Shown here piece by piece: positions 24,526 through 36,145 of a stretch of 64,000 bases of DNA. Under the pieces are notes generated by a model, which ran no database searches, had not been told where the DNA came from, and worked only from the letters and a program-made list of their open reading frames with translations. The stretch is from the NCBI RefSeq assembly GCF_018873765.1, contig NC_057919.1:71542984-71606983 (forward strand). Reading direction: 5' to 3'. A program made the translations under genes and the position numbers. This DNA comes from Telopea speciosissima (Eukaryota > Streptophyta > Magnoliopsida > Proteales > Proteaceae). The first letter of the stretch is position 1; each line of letters begins with the position of its first letter.

Positions 24526-27500
24526 AATAAGACAGATTGCTTCTTCCAAAGCGTACCATGCTTGTGCCACTTGCAACAATCGAAGTAGTTCACAAGGTGG
24601 GGGAGGGGGAAACCAATACTTCTAATGTTATTTCATACAATAATTTGTACATGCCAATCATGGATACACACCTCCTGGGGTTGACAAACCTTTTTAATCT
24701 TACTAATCAAAGATATTCGACTTTGTGCTATGGTTAGCTCAATGCCAATCAAGACTTCTCAAGAAAATTCCAAGAATTCTTGATTTACATGCGCACGCAT
24801 GCACAATACATGCAGCTTCACATTCACAAAATGAAATGACTTTATCACACATACATTACACAGAATCATTACAAAATCACACTTTTCATAGTGAGCTGTT
24901 CAAAGCAGAGTGTATAAGAAAGATTACCTAAAAATGAGCTGCCTCATGTGTATCATTTCTATCCTGGAAGTTGGAGGAAAATGATGAGAATCCACCAATA
25001 AAAGCCTGAAGAAACCTACAACAGTAAATCAAGCAATTGATCAAATGGAGAGAACAGTTACAAAGAAAGGCGCAGAACTACCCAATCTCTATATAGGATT
25101 CCAACCCTGAGTTGGATGCGGAATGTACCATCTTCTGATAAATTTTTTGCTCACCAGATCGGCAAATCCAGTATGTGGATTTGCAGATCATTGCCCATGG
25201 ATCTGATCTGATCATATGGCAGGTAATGATCCATGCTCCAATATCGCTTCTTAAATCCTTGATGGAAGAAAAACGAAAAAGATTATTTTATATTTATTAC
25301 TTACAATTTCATCTACATTCTTGATTTATGAATTCAAGCAGACTAATGACTTAGTAGATAAAAAATCCTCTACAAACAGGTTTCCTGTCTGTAACTTAAC
25401 CTGAAAACTTTCAAATGTCTGATTATGCATCATGATGATACTTGACTAGCTATCCAATGAGCCTAAAAGTGCAATTTGGAGAAAATTTTAACAACTTATG
25501 GTTCACATTATAAAGCGGCAAGAGGCATGACAAAATCTCAATTTGATATTTACTGTGAAATTCTAAAGTTGCGTCTTCGCCTAGTATGCAAGCTCTTTAT
25601 ATACAACAATATGATTATAGGTTAGGATATAAATAGTACTTATGCTAGAGAGCAAGAAGTAGAATTTGGGAGGGTAGTCAAATAAAAAAGACGAAAGAGG
25701 CTACAACTCTCCACTTTACAAACTTCATTAGCTCCCAATTTTCCCTCTCTAAATCTGCTTTCTCCTATTCTGGTGGAAGTTCTAATTAAATCTGGGTTAG
25801 TTGTGTTGGAATTGTTAGTAAGGCTAGTTTGGGTATAAAAGATAAATTGTATATGGAGGACAATAAAAGACTTCCCAAAGGGTAAAGTTGTAATTTTTTT
25901 ATCTTTCTAAGTCAGTAATATATAAAGGAGTCAATGACTCCCTCCAACTCTTCTATCCTTCATCTTTTCTGCTTTACTTCTTCCTCACCTCTCTCTCTCT
26001 CTCTCTTTTAGTTCTACTTTCATCTCTCTAAACTCTGTTCAAAATTGGTATAGAGTGAAGAAACTTTTGAGAGCCACATAAAGCAACACTCCAGGTAAGG
26101 AACCCGACAGAGAAGGATGGTTCCCAAAGTTCCTTGGGTATGTAACGATTCCTACCTTGGATCCATGGAAGTGTGAATCAAGTGCCTGTGAGGCAATTTG
26201 AAGCAAACCTGATGCATTTATATAACCTGAGAATCAGATTTAAAAAGCCAAACCCACAGAACAGAATCAGAGTGAAACCGAAAAACCAGAATTTAGGACT
26301 CAAGCAATGCGCCCGCCATGGTGCCCAAGGCCTCCAAGGCAACCATGGCGTTTTAGAGGGTCAAAATTAAAGACGTCCAAGGCAACCAAGGAACCTTGAC
26401 GCCATGGCGTCGCCATGACTATGCTAATAATCAAGAACTCAGATCATCACCAATATAATCCATTGGGGCTTAAATTTGAGTGTAACTTGCACCAAACCCT
26501 GAACCAATGGCTCAGTTTGAACCATTTCTGGTTCAATTTTAGAAGAAATTCATCCACAGAGCAGGCTGTTTTCTTCCTCTTACAAGCTATGATCTGCATC
26601 AAAACCATCCTGAGCCAAAACCGTTCCTAGGTATCCGCTTAACCTAGGTTGCAGAAATTTGTTCTGCTGAACCTAGGGAATTTAGGGCAAGGAGTCGGGA
26701 ACTTTCAGGCTGCACAAGGGTCCTTTAATGGCAGTTAAAACGTCAGGTTCAAAAACTTCCTAAGCTAGTTGCAGTAACTCAAATATGGTATCATTGTTTT
26801 ACTGCTAGAAGGAGCAAATTCTCTATATCACAAGCTACCCTGATCTGTGGGTGTGCAATCGGTCAAAGTCTGGTTAGGAAGATTTGATGATTCCAATTTA
26901 TAATACAGACTAGAAGTGACTTGCAATTAAAATATTCATCTTATGAATGCTTTCTGGCTGATGGGATGTCACCACTACTGGATATGGTCCTATCACTTTC
27001 GATGGCAAACAACAATTTAACCTGACCCTCTTTTATTTGTCATTTTTAGCAAGATTGACCTTTTAAGGACAAAAAGATAGTCTATGACAAAAAAATGGGC
27101 TTCCCATAACCCAACTTTTGTTTCTCTAAATGAACAAAAACTGAAATTCAGAGGAAACAAAGACATAATATAAGCAATAAATTATTTCCTATCAAAATTA
27201 GGATTAGGTTCCAGTTTTATTGTCTACAGCTGTGTAAGAAAACCAGTGCTCGACGTCCTTAGTTGTTGCACCATTTCATCCATCATAGAGCAGACCTCTG
27301 CCATGCCTGGTTGTAATTTGTCTCCCACTTTGAATTTGTGAACGATTTCATTCAAGTCACGAAGACTACAACCGGGAATTCTTTTCAAGCCTCTTTGTGT
27401 TGCCAGTTCCTTCACCTTGGCAACATCTTCCCATTGACTAGCTGCGGCATACACATTCAACAACAAGGCATATCGAGATGGATTATGAGGCTCTAGTTCA

Positions 27501-28455
27501 ATCAACCGATTTGCAATTCGCTCTCCCACCTCCACATCTCCCTGGAACCGGCATAACCCAAGCAACCCACTCAACAACAATGAATTCAAAGAATCCTCTC
27601 CATTGTCCTCCATTGGGATGGTACACAAAATTTCTTCAGCCTCATGAATGAGTCCAACACTAAAATAGAGATGAGCCATGCACCAGTAGTGTGCAAATTT
27701 GGGTTTTATTCTATATACGTTGATCATTTTGTAAAATAAATTTCTCCCCACTGACAACAATCCAGCACGAGTGCAAGCGCACAAGATACCAACAAAAGTA
27801 ACTTCATCCGGCAGAACTCGATGTCCTTCCGTCCATGAGTTCTTTGTCTTAATACATTCACTTGGCTCATCTTCCAAGTCCAACCTTCCTACCATATCTA
27901 CAAACAAATTAAGTCCATCTTGTGGACATCCATTAATGCAATGTCCCAAGATCATTGCATTCCAGCAAACTAAATTCCTCTCCGACATTCCGTCGAACAA
28001 TCTTTGTGCGTATTCCACCTTTTGAGATTTACAGTACATATCTATCAAAGCGGTGCCAAGAATCAAGCTCAATCTAAATAAGTTTCTTATGAGAGACCCA
28101 TGAACAGACTTGCCTTCCTTCAGCCTAGCAGACCTGCCACATGCAGTAAGTACACTAACCATCGTTGTATCACTCCCTCTCAATCCAATCTTCATCATCT
28201 CCCTAAATAACTTTAGACAATTTCCTGGTTTCCCACAGTCCAAATACCCAGTTATCATGATGTTCCAAGAAACCACATTCCTCTCAGGCATTACACCAAA
28301 CAGGATTTGGGCAGTACCCAAATCACCCAATTTTGCATAACCATCAACAATGGAGTTCCAAGATACCAAATCCCTTTGAGGCATTTCATCAAACAACTGC
28401 TTAGCAGATTCAATAGACCCACAACAAGAATACATGTGGATCAAAGAGTTCTGTA
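24526..28455. repeat. Arm 1 of a large inverted duplication
   Basis: Its reverse complement recurs at 34686-49893 (apart from the inserted Tat element), at high identity with scattered small indels. The arm runs from GACAGATTGCTTCTTCCAAA at its outer end to the PPR gene near codon 180 at its inner end. It includes the PPR 3' two thirds, its 3' flank and a solo LTR. Confidence 0.85.
25804..26041 (+). repeat. Solo LTR or TRIM-type end in arm 1
   Basis: It begins TGTTGGAATTG, has a TATA-like ATATAAAGG and a CT microsatellite, ends CA, and is followed by TTGGTATAGAG, which resembles a decayed tRNA-Met primer site. The mirror copy is 48340-48592. No partner LTR seen. Confidence 0.5.
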
Positions 28456-28990
28456 CCGGTACAACACTGTCAACCCCATTCTTAACAATCTGTCCATGGC
28501 ATTTCTCTCCAAGTTCAGAAGATTGTGACTTCGCACAAGCACTCAAGAGAGGTGGGAATGTGAAACTATTGGGAAAGAACCCATTTCGAATCATCTCAAA
28601 ATAGAAAATCACAGCTTGATAAGGAACAGGGCCACAGGAATAGGCTTTGATCACAGTGTTAAAACAGAATGTATCAGGCAAATCAATGTGTCTGAAAATC
28701 AAGATAGTGTGATCTATATCCCCTGAATCCGCAGAGAATTTCAAAACACGGCTGGCAGCAAATGGATCCTGGAAAAGACCAGAAGTGATCAAATAGGCTT
28801 GGATTTGGTAGAGTTGCCTCATGTTATGGCATGTCTGAAGAGGTTGAAGACTTCCATTTAGTGCACTAAAAGATGATGATGCCGATGAAGAAGATGAAAA
28901 GGATGAATAGAGAGAACAGAGAGTGGGATTTGAAGTAAAGATTGGGAATCTTGATCGAATGATATCTCTGATGTTGGAGGCTCTGGCCAT
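27224..28990 (-). CDS. PLS-class pentatricopeptide repeat protein, E subgroup (At3g51320-like)
   Basis: An intronless frame of 588 codons, the only host gene here that looks intact. Residues 1-50 are rich in Ser, Arg and hydrophobic residues with almost no acidic ones, as in an organelle targeting peptide. From about residue 55 a series of PPR motifs follows (LFDEMPQRDLVSWNSIVDGY, then ILFGVMPERNVVSWNIMITGY-like units). From about residue 470 comes the E domain (PHNPSRYALLLNVYAAASQW, then RIPGCSLRDLNEIVHKF). No DYW domain is present. Such proteins bind organellar RNA and often specify C-to-U editing sites, with the deaminase supplied in trans. I choose the Met at 28990 because the targeting peptide starts there. 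The resemblance to Arabidopsis At3g51320 is from memory. Its last two thirds lie inside inverted-duplication arm 1, so a hairpin with arm 2 could silence it. Confidence 0.88.
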   Translation of the reverse strand: MARASNIRDIIRSRFPIFTSNPTLCSLYSSFSSSSSASSSFSALNGSLQPLQTCHNMRQLYQIQAYLITSGLFQDPFAASRVLKFSADSGDIDHTILIFRHIDLPDTFCFNTVIKAYSCGPVPYQAVIFYFEMIRNGFFPNSFTFPPLLSACAKSQSSELGEKCHGQIVKNGVDSVVPVQNSLIHMYSCCGSIESAKQLFDEMPQRDLVSWNSIVDGYAKLGDLGTAQILFGVMPERNVVSWNIMITGYLDCGKPGNCLKLFREMMKIGLRGSDTTMVSVLTACGRSARLKEGKSVHGSLIRNLFRLSLILGTALIDMYCKSQKVEYAQRLFDGMSERNLVCWNAMILGHCINGCPQDGLNLFVDMVGRLDLEDEPSECIKTKNSWTEGHRVLPDEVTFVGILCACTRAGLLSVGRNLFYKMINVYRIKPKFAHYWCMAHLYFSVGLIHEAEEILCTIPMEDNGEDSLNSLLLSGLLGLCRFQGDVEVGERIANRLIELEPHNPSRYALLLNVYAAASQWEDVAKVKELATQRGLKRIPGCSLRDLNEIVHKFKVGDKLQPGMAEVCSMMDEMVQQLRTSSTGFLTQL

Positions 28991-29752
28991 AAATCTAATT
29001 CAATATCATTCAAGGTATACTGCTTGATGCGCTTTTCTGATTTCCCAACAAACCCATAACCAGGAGACATCTAGACGAGCCCAAAGGAGATAGATTGCAG
29101 CAGATTTGTAGCGAATGAAAGTTCCTGGAAATTTTTCAGAATATAACCGTTGCCTCATCTTCAACTTCTCATGAGAGCTGTGACCACTTTGGTTTGGAAC
29201 TTGGACACTGTCAAGCTTGTAAGTTCTGAGTTTGACTCTCTCTCTCTGGAATCTGGATTGCCACCGTATAAGTTCAGGGTTTATATCGAACCTGAAATAA
29301 TATACGTTACCGAAAAAAAAACCTGAAAACTCGATCTCCCTTGATACGCTTCCTACCAGTTTCAAATCTGAAAGCTTGAATCCTCAACTTTGGCCGACCT
29401 TTTGCTGCAAAATCTTAGTTCGAAGACCTGCAGGTCTAAGGAGTTGCGACTGGCACTCAGTCCGGCCTTCTCTCTTGTCACTGGATCTGGTTACAGCTCA
29501 TAGACTGCAGATTTGTATTGACTTGTTGGGGTTATCATGGGTTGGAGTCGTTAGGGCTTTGAGCTGTAACCCTTCGCCTGCAATTTTGGATCAATCGAAC
29601 TTGTTAGGGTGGGATTTCACTTCTGCCAGAGTTCTGCCACCTAAAATAGCCAAAGGTACAAATGCCCCGTTGAACTTTTACTAATTCTACATGCACCTCT
29701 GCTTTTCAAACTAATTACCACTATAATCCCTCTCGTTAGATAGAGACGTTAT
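28991..29752 (-). promoter_or_regulatory. Upstream region of the PPR gene
   Basis: About 760 bp between the PPR start codon and the hAT element. No clear TATA box is evident on the minus strand. No other gene is convincing; the short frames here lack recognisable motifs. Confidence 0.35.
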
Positions 29753-30452
29753 GTTATAACCATAGTTAGTAAGTTCGGAAACGGCAACAATATGGGAACG
29801 GATACATACGGCAGTCAAATGGACTGTACGACAATAATACTTTTCGAAAAATCCGGCGCAATAAACGCTACGGCAATGATACGGTATGTGTTTAATACGT
29901 GTATAATACGATTGCTCTGTAAAAATCTGGGAGCAAAAATACAGGCATATATTCACTATGCAATAGACATGTACACCTAAGAAACACAACAATAACATTT
30001 ACTAATGTGCCTAAATATATAGTTTGATTGGTCAACAAGCCTTGATTCATTACATTCTTTATTGTATGGATTAGAATGGTCGATCAAAAGAGATGATTGA
30101 AATGAATATTGCTTATATCCCTGTTAAAGTCCAAAAAAATAACAGTATAAAAAAATATAACCAACAAAGGTCATTGAATAGTTTCTTGAAAATTGTGGTT
30201 CAATTTGAACAACAAATTCCTCAGTGGAATGAAACAATAAATATGACAAAGTATAACATAATCAAAGTCTAACAGATACTCTACCAAATAAATCAAAACA
30301 TCAAAGACAAAAATAACACATTGTGTTATAGAACTATGAAAATCCCACAATATATCTATTACAATAAAACATATAGATCATCCATCAAATTATCCTCTGT
30401 AATCCATAAAACATAGTTCATGTCATAAAGAAAACAAAACATCAATTGGTCC

Positions 30453-32640
30453 TCAATCTGCTGGTGCTTGTGTCTCTGATTCATATGTGAAAGGAGTGAC
30501 AATAGTACGCAGCTGACTTAAATTGCCACTATAAATTGGAGTATAAGGTTCATTAGAATTAAATGCAGATCCAAGCCCAAGCTCTCTATCAAGCCATGTC
30601 TGATCATCTTCCACCATTGTATCCCCCTCATCTTCAAGTCCAACTCTATCATCATCTTCATTAATTGGAATCTCAAGAAATTTATCTAACACAATTGAGT
30701 CTTTGCTGAATTTCTCAATTTTCTTTGATTTGAGTTTCATAAGGTTATTCATTGTTACATAAACCAAATCTTGCAACATCTCTGGAGAAAGCTTGTTTCT
30801 CTTTTTGGTTTGCACAGCTTCAAAAGCACTCCAGTTTCTCTCACATGATGATGAACTACAAGGTTGACTCAAAATGCGAATAGCTATCTTTTGAAGCAAG
30901 AGAACACAACTTCCATGCATAGTCCACCATGAACCTACAAACATAAAAGTATGTAAGGAAATAATAAAGAACAAATTCATTATCAAATTTATAAAAATAA
31001 AGAAGAAATAAAATAAGAATATAACAAAAATTATCAAATTTTTTTTACTTACATGGATGGCAATCAACCATTAATAAAGAGAGTTCATGAAATAGCTTTT
31101 CTTCTTTCTCACAATAATTTCTGAACTCATTTGCAAATTGTCTCTTGTCATCTGGAGAAACCATAGTCTTTATGATATCGAATACTGCTTGTTGCACATC
31201 ATTTTGGTAGTATAAATTTTTCCATCATACATAAAGAAATGATTCAAAAAAACTGCCATCACGTGCACAGGATGAATTATGTTTGCCTCTTTTCTACTGT
31301 CAAACAATTGCAATAGCCTCTTGTACTTCGATGAATCTCTGTTGCAACGATCTATGATGGTAGTCCTTGCCCTTTCCATAGCCTCATACAAAAATGGACT
31401 TGTAGCTCCATCACCATCAACTAGGCGAAAGACTATGATAAGAGGTTCTAAAATGGACAATACATCTTTTGCATTCAACCAAAACTCTGTACTCTGAATT
31501 ATTTGAGTTACCATTGCACCCAAATCAGACCTGCAGTGCCTGTTGATCCTCCATTCTATTGATGCAACCATAACTCTCAACAAATCCTCAACATCAAGAA
31601 TAGATTTAAGCATAAAAAAATTAGAAGCAAATCTGGTCTTGCAAGGTTTTTTCAATTCTTTGCCTCCTGTGCATTCCCTCATTAAGGCTAAAACAGTCCC
31701 ATGCTTGTACATAAAACCAATAACCAACTTTGCCTTGTCAAATACTTCTTTTGCCCATGAAATTTGTGCATCAATGTCCTTCAATAGTAATTGCACTCCA
31801 TGTGCTGCACATCTTACCCTATGAATGTGAGGATATTTCTCCATAATCAAAGAGATTGCAACCCCATAGTTGGAAGCGTTATCTGAGATAAGTTGAACAA
31901 CTTTCTCTATTCCAATGTCCTCTATTATAAGCTCAAGTATATCTCTAAGAAATAGTCCAGTCTTAGAAGAATCAAAGCACTCAAAAGAGTTTAGAAAAAC
32001 AACCCCCTTGGGTGAATATGCAATAACATTAATGAAGGAACGCTCTTTCATATCAGTCCATATGTCAGACATAATAATGCATCCTGTAGTAGATCATGAC
32101 TCCTTAACAGAAGCAACATATCCTTCAATAGCCTTCCTCGCCCTTTGTACCAATTTGGTCCTCAATGTAGAATAACTAGGTATGGCATAACTTGGACCAT
32201 AACAACAAGCAGAACGTATCATCTGAATGAAACTAGGAGTTTGAATAACATTAAAGGAAATGTTATTCAAAAGGAAACAACGAGCCAAATCATCATCAAC
32301 TTCATCCTTGCTTTTCTGTTTAAACATTCCATCTACACTTGGTTGTTGAAGACTGACCTATATGTTCTCTACTATCTAGGGGGCTTTGTGAAGTTCCAAC
32401 ATTACATGCAGTGGAACTTTCCCCAGTCTTAACTTTCTTATTACTTAATGCACGGAGTGCCTCAGCATGGACATCATCAGGCACATTGCTACATATCCCA
32501 ACATCATTTTCCTTCAAGCAAGCTAAATGATATTTCACTCTTGAAATACCACCTGCATACTCCTTGTTACAAAATTTAAATTTGAAACGCCCTTTTAAAT
32601 CTTCCACATACTTCCATAATTGATCTCTTTGTTTAACCAT
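30453..32640 (-). pseudogene. hAT transposase (BED finger, DUF659, dimerisation domain), broken
   Basis: The N-terminal part (32640-32320) holds a BED-type zinc finger (FKFCNKEYAGGISRVKYHL). A frame change at about 32325 leads to the DUF659 region (ARCFLLNNISFNVIQTPSF; then SDIWTDMKERSFINVIAYSP), which forms the RNase-H-like catalytic fold. TGA at 32094-32096 interrupts it. The middle runs to 31170 (SDNASNYGVA, CAAHGVQLLLKDI). A further frame change and an apparent intron (about 31050 to 30936) come before the C-terminal hAT dimerisation domain (QPCSSSSCERNWSAFEAVQT). It cannot make full-length transposase. The C-terminus is rich in acidic residues. Confidence 0.85.
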
Positions 32641-32973
32641 TTTTCCTTAGTGTCCTAATAAACAAACAAATATATAAAAATAAAATGACCAAACATTCCA
32701 TAATACAAATAAATAAAAAAGAAAACATGAAGCAAAGCCATGAACTATCAATTAAATCAAGAACAAATGATTAAAGATTACAGGCATATAGGCAATAAGG
32801 TATGCTTGAAGTGCAAATAGAATTATAGTCAAAATAAGAGATAACAATACATATCCAAATCCTGAACTCCCTACAAAATCATTCCCAACAAACTCAAGGC
32901 CTCTCTTATATACTAAATGACTTCTAGCATTCATGGATGAAAAAAGATAACAATAAAAGAACACAAGAAGAGG

Positions 32974-33192
32974 ATGAAATGGATTAATGAGCCAGGGGCA
33001 ATCATTATAGTTAAGAGCTTCAATGAGGAGAGGATGAAAGAGAATCTGGACATATTTGACTGGGCATTGAGGGAGGAAGATTTCCAGAAGATCAGTCAGA
33101 TCCAACAGTGTAGATCATTCAAGACAGAAACTTTGGTGTCAGAAGATAGGCCTTTCAAGTCTGTTGAGGAATTTTGGGATGGAGAGAACTAA
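32974..33192 (+). pseudogene. Last exon of an aldo-keto reductase gene, captured in the hAT element
   Basis: The frame reads GAIIIVKSFNEERMKENLDI, then FDWALREEDFQKISQI, and closes with PFKSVEEFWDGEN and a stop. This is the C-terminal exon of plant AKR4-type reductases (chalcone/codeinone reductase-like), including the KSFN residues that contact the NADPH phosphate. The sequence begins after AG-rich acceptor-like bases near 32965. The catalytic Asp-Tyr-Lys-His part is absent, so it is a fragment. It lies head to head with the transposase start. Confidence 0.75.
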
Positions 33193-34557
33193 ATGACCTT
33201 TATTAAATTTGCACTTTCAAAAATGATTTAATTTTGCTTGGTTTAGTTATGTGACAAATGTTTTTACCAATTAATAAACCAAAGTTATGGATTGGAAATG
33301 GTTTTAAAACTGGTCCCGATCAAAGAGAGAGAACCAGTTTTGGGCTTTTTTTTTGGGTTTAATCATATATAAAAACAAGAAATTTGCTAGCAAAAGGAAG
33401 CTGAAATGGAAGTAGCAGGATTTGAATAGCAGTAACAATGGAGACCAAAATTCTGAGTGTTGTGACCTTAGGTAATCCATCCAAAAGACCAAGGTGGATC
33501 TGCACAGAGTTGGGCAGTAGCAGCAAAATTTTATCTACGAAAACAAAAAAACAATGCAGTGTAATAAAGGAGTCAATCCAAGGATCAGCCCAATTGCTTG
33601 AGTCCCAAGTACACAGTTTCTCAAAATTACAAAGAAACTAACCAGAAACTGAAAATAAAAACTAGATCTTAGTCTAATATATACAACTGAAATAGCACAG
33701 TAGATCAGAATTAGAAACTAATTGTAAGCTGAAAAATCAAGATAGAAACTAAGAAACTCAAGACTATTTCTGTTGCTGCTGTTGGAAACTACTAGAAGGC
33801 TCTGCAGCCTGTAGGAAGGAATGGAAACAGTGATTGATAAAGGATTTGCTCCCTTTTGTTCCTGCCGGTTGCACCAAAAGAGGCAACATTTATAGCCAGT
33901 CAGATTGCATTCACTAAGGTGCATGGGCATCAACTAAATACTTATGGGACTCTACTGTTATTTCCTATTTTCCATTTGCATTTATAAGATAACTTGCAAT
34001 GAAAATTTGATGTGATGATAAAATTTTCAAAACTTTGCTTCTGACCTGCATTCGTATTCCTAGAAGGGGTAAAATAAAAGAAGAAGAACAAAAGGAAGGG
34101 CAGCGTAGAAATATTCACAACATCGGAAACCCACCTTAAAAGAGAAAAAGGGTTTCAAAAAAATACCTTACAGGAATTTGCCGCTGCAATTTACCGTGCG
34201 GCCGGCCTGAAGAACGGAAGAACCACAGTCACGGGTCGCCAGAAGTGGAAGAGACGGAGAAGAATGGAGAAGGAAAGGAACCAGCCGCTGGACCTCGTTT
34301 GATCTCTGGTTTCCGCGAGGAATTTCCTGGACGAGAGGACGAGGGTTTGGTAATAGTGTAATCTAACGGTTAGAATTAGATTAGATAAGATAAATTTTAT
34401 TTTTGTAACTATTCGTATTATACATATTTTATATGTGTTTTATACGTGTATAATACATCAAACCTTATAATCCGCGTATTTATCCGATTCTAACGTTTTA
34501 TATGCAATATGGCCCTTTTTTCAATTAAACGTTCGGATACGCGAATAATATGCGACT
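33193..34557 (-). other. 5' region of the hAT element
   Basis: AT-rich sequence without recognisable coding. Positions 34150-34340 are GC-richer and may hold a 5' untranslated exon of the transposase. From 34390 the subterminal ATACG repeats start. Confidence 0.45.
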
Positions 34558-35009
34558 TTACTAACTATGGTTATAACAGATCCCAATTTTTTAAGGATAA
34601 TTCTACCCCTTGATAGGGTACAATGACCCATTTGACCTCACTTAAGCATATGACTGTTAGAGCAAGGCAAAAGAGGGATTTGGTATCAGAACTCTTTAAT
34701 CCACATGTAATCCACATGTATTCTTGTTGTGGGTCTATTGAATCTGCTAAGCAGTTGTTTGATGAAATGCCTCAAAGGGATTTGGCATCTTGGAACTCCA
34801 TTGTTGATGGTTATGCAAAATTGGGTGATTTGGGTATTGCCCAAATCCTGTTTGGTGTAATGCCTGAGAGGAATGTGGTTTCTTGGAACATCATGATAAT
34901 TGGATATTTGGACTGTGGGAAACCAGGAAATTGTTTAAAGTTCTTTAGGGAGATGATGAAGATTGGATTGAGAGGGAGTGATATAACGATGGTTAGTGTA
35001 CTTACTGCA

Positions 35010-35710
35010 TGTTGCGGGTGAAAACCTCCGACGCCCGGTTTGCCCACAGATGAGCCTGCAACAACCAAGCGATGAGCACAAGAGAGCCGGTGTGGCTCCG
35101 GCCTAGGACTCTCCAATGCTCAAGTCAGGTCTCCAATGCAACAGCGTAACTGCGTAGTAAAAGCAAGCTGAGGAATGGTGCTCCATACTTGGGTATTTAT
35201 AGAGTGAGGATGAGATGAGGCGGTTGGGAGAGTCCTAGTATGGTAGGAGTCCTTCTTTCGGAAGGTTCTCTCGCGTAGAGCGGAGTGGAGAGCTATTTTC
35301 GGGGTCGGACTCTTATTAAGGTAAGAGTCCATGTAGAGTGCGATTCCGTGTTGCGCTGGGATCGTGGCTTGATCCTTATCCCATGATTCTCGGGATGTGC
35401 CGACGTGGCCAGGAGATCCCCGGTGGGGCGTTATGGCGGCTTCAGAGGAGGAGGGCTCGGCCTGGGAGGTCGAGCAAGGGAGGTTGGCAAGTGAGGTTGG
35501 TCTCGGCCGTAAGCTCGGCCAGGAGTCTATGGCCGACCTGTATGAGCTCGGCCTCAGCCACCGGCTAGCTTGCACGAGTCTGGTTCTGTCAGGTGACTTA
35601 TTGTAGATGGGGTCGGCCCGGTTTCCTGCTCGGCCCAATTCGATTCTTGGACTGAGGTCGGGTCGGCCATGTGGCAACCTCTGATAGGTGGGGTGCTTTA
35701 TGCCTCATCA
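35010..35710 (-). repeat. Tat element left LTR (3' LTR)
   Basis: 701 bp. A G-rich purine tract (GAGTGGGGGGGCC on the minus strand) lies right beside it at 35711-35725. Confidence 0.92.
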
Positions 35711-36145
35711 CAGGCCCCCCCACTCATCAGGGGTCGGCTTGGCACTGATGAGTGAAGTTTCCAGGTCGGCTTGTCTGGAAGATTTTTGCGGTTGAGCCAA
35801 GCTTATTTTTTGCCACGGATTTGACGTTGCACAGTTTGACGGTTGGGTGTCAGTGCCACGTCAGCAGAGTCATTATGGCAGGCTCAGGAATTCAAAACGT
35901 CCTTTGATCTGGGCCGTTGAATTATGCTCAGCTCTGGTCCACCGTTGGATCAGTACAACCCAAGGATTTTAAATAGGCGACTCCTAACTATTCATTCTTC
36001 ACTGCTCTAAGTTATTGACTTCTCGGCAAGCTCGGATTCTTCAGCTTTGTAGCGCTCGGTGTTTATTGGTTCGTGATCAGCTCGGCCTTTACTTCGTTCG
36101 CACTCAGCTCATCCTTAGCTCTTCTTCAACCAGTAAGTCTTCTCT

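Larger units (their letters stand above)
29761..34569 (-). mobile_element. hAT superfamily DNA transposon with captured gene piece
   Basis: The terminal inverted repeat CATAGTTAGTAA occurs at 29761-29772 and 34558-34569, flanked by an 8-bp duplication GTTATAAC (29753-29760 and 34570-34577). An 8-bp duplication is the hallmark of hAT. The subterminal zones carry repeated ATACG and TAATACGTGTATAATACG motifs, the kind of sites hAT transposases bind. A broken transposase is encoded on the minus strand (30453-32640), and an aldo-keto reductase exon lies at 32974-33192 on the plus strand. Confidence 0.85.

Noticed and set aside
26173-26370. Matching frames in both arms (26173-26370 and 47912-48208)
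   Set aside because: Conserved only because the arms are recent duplicates; arm 2 shows frame-changing repeat differences and no known domain.
29376-29684. 102-codon frame upstream of the PPR gene
   Set aside because: No motif, no duplicate and no splice context; likely chance.
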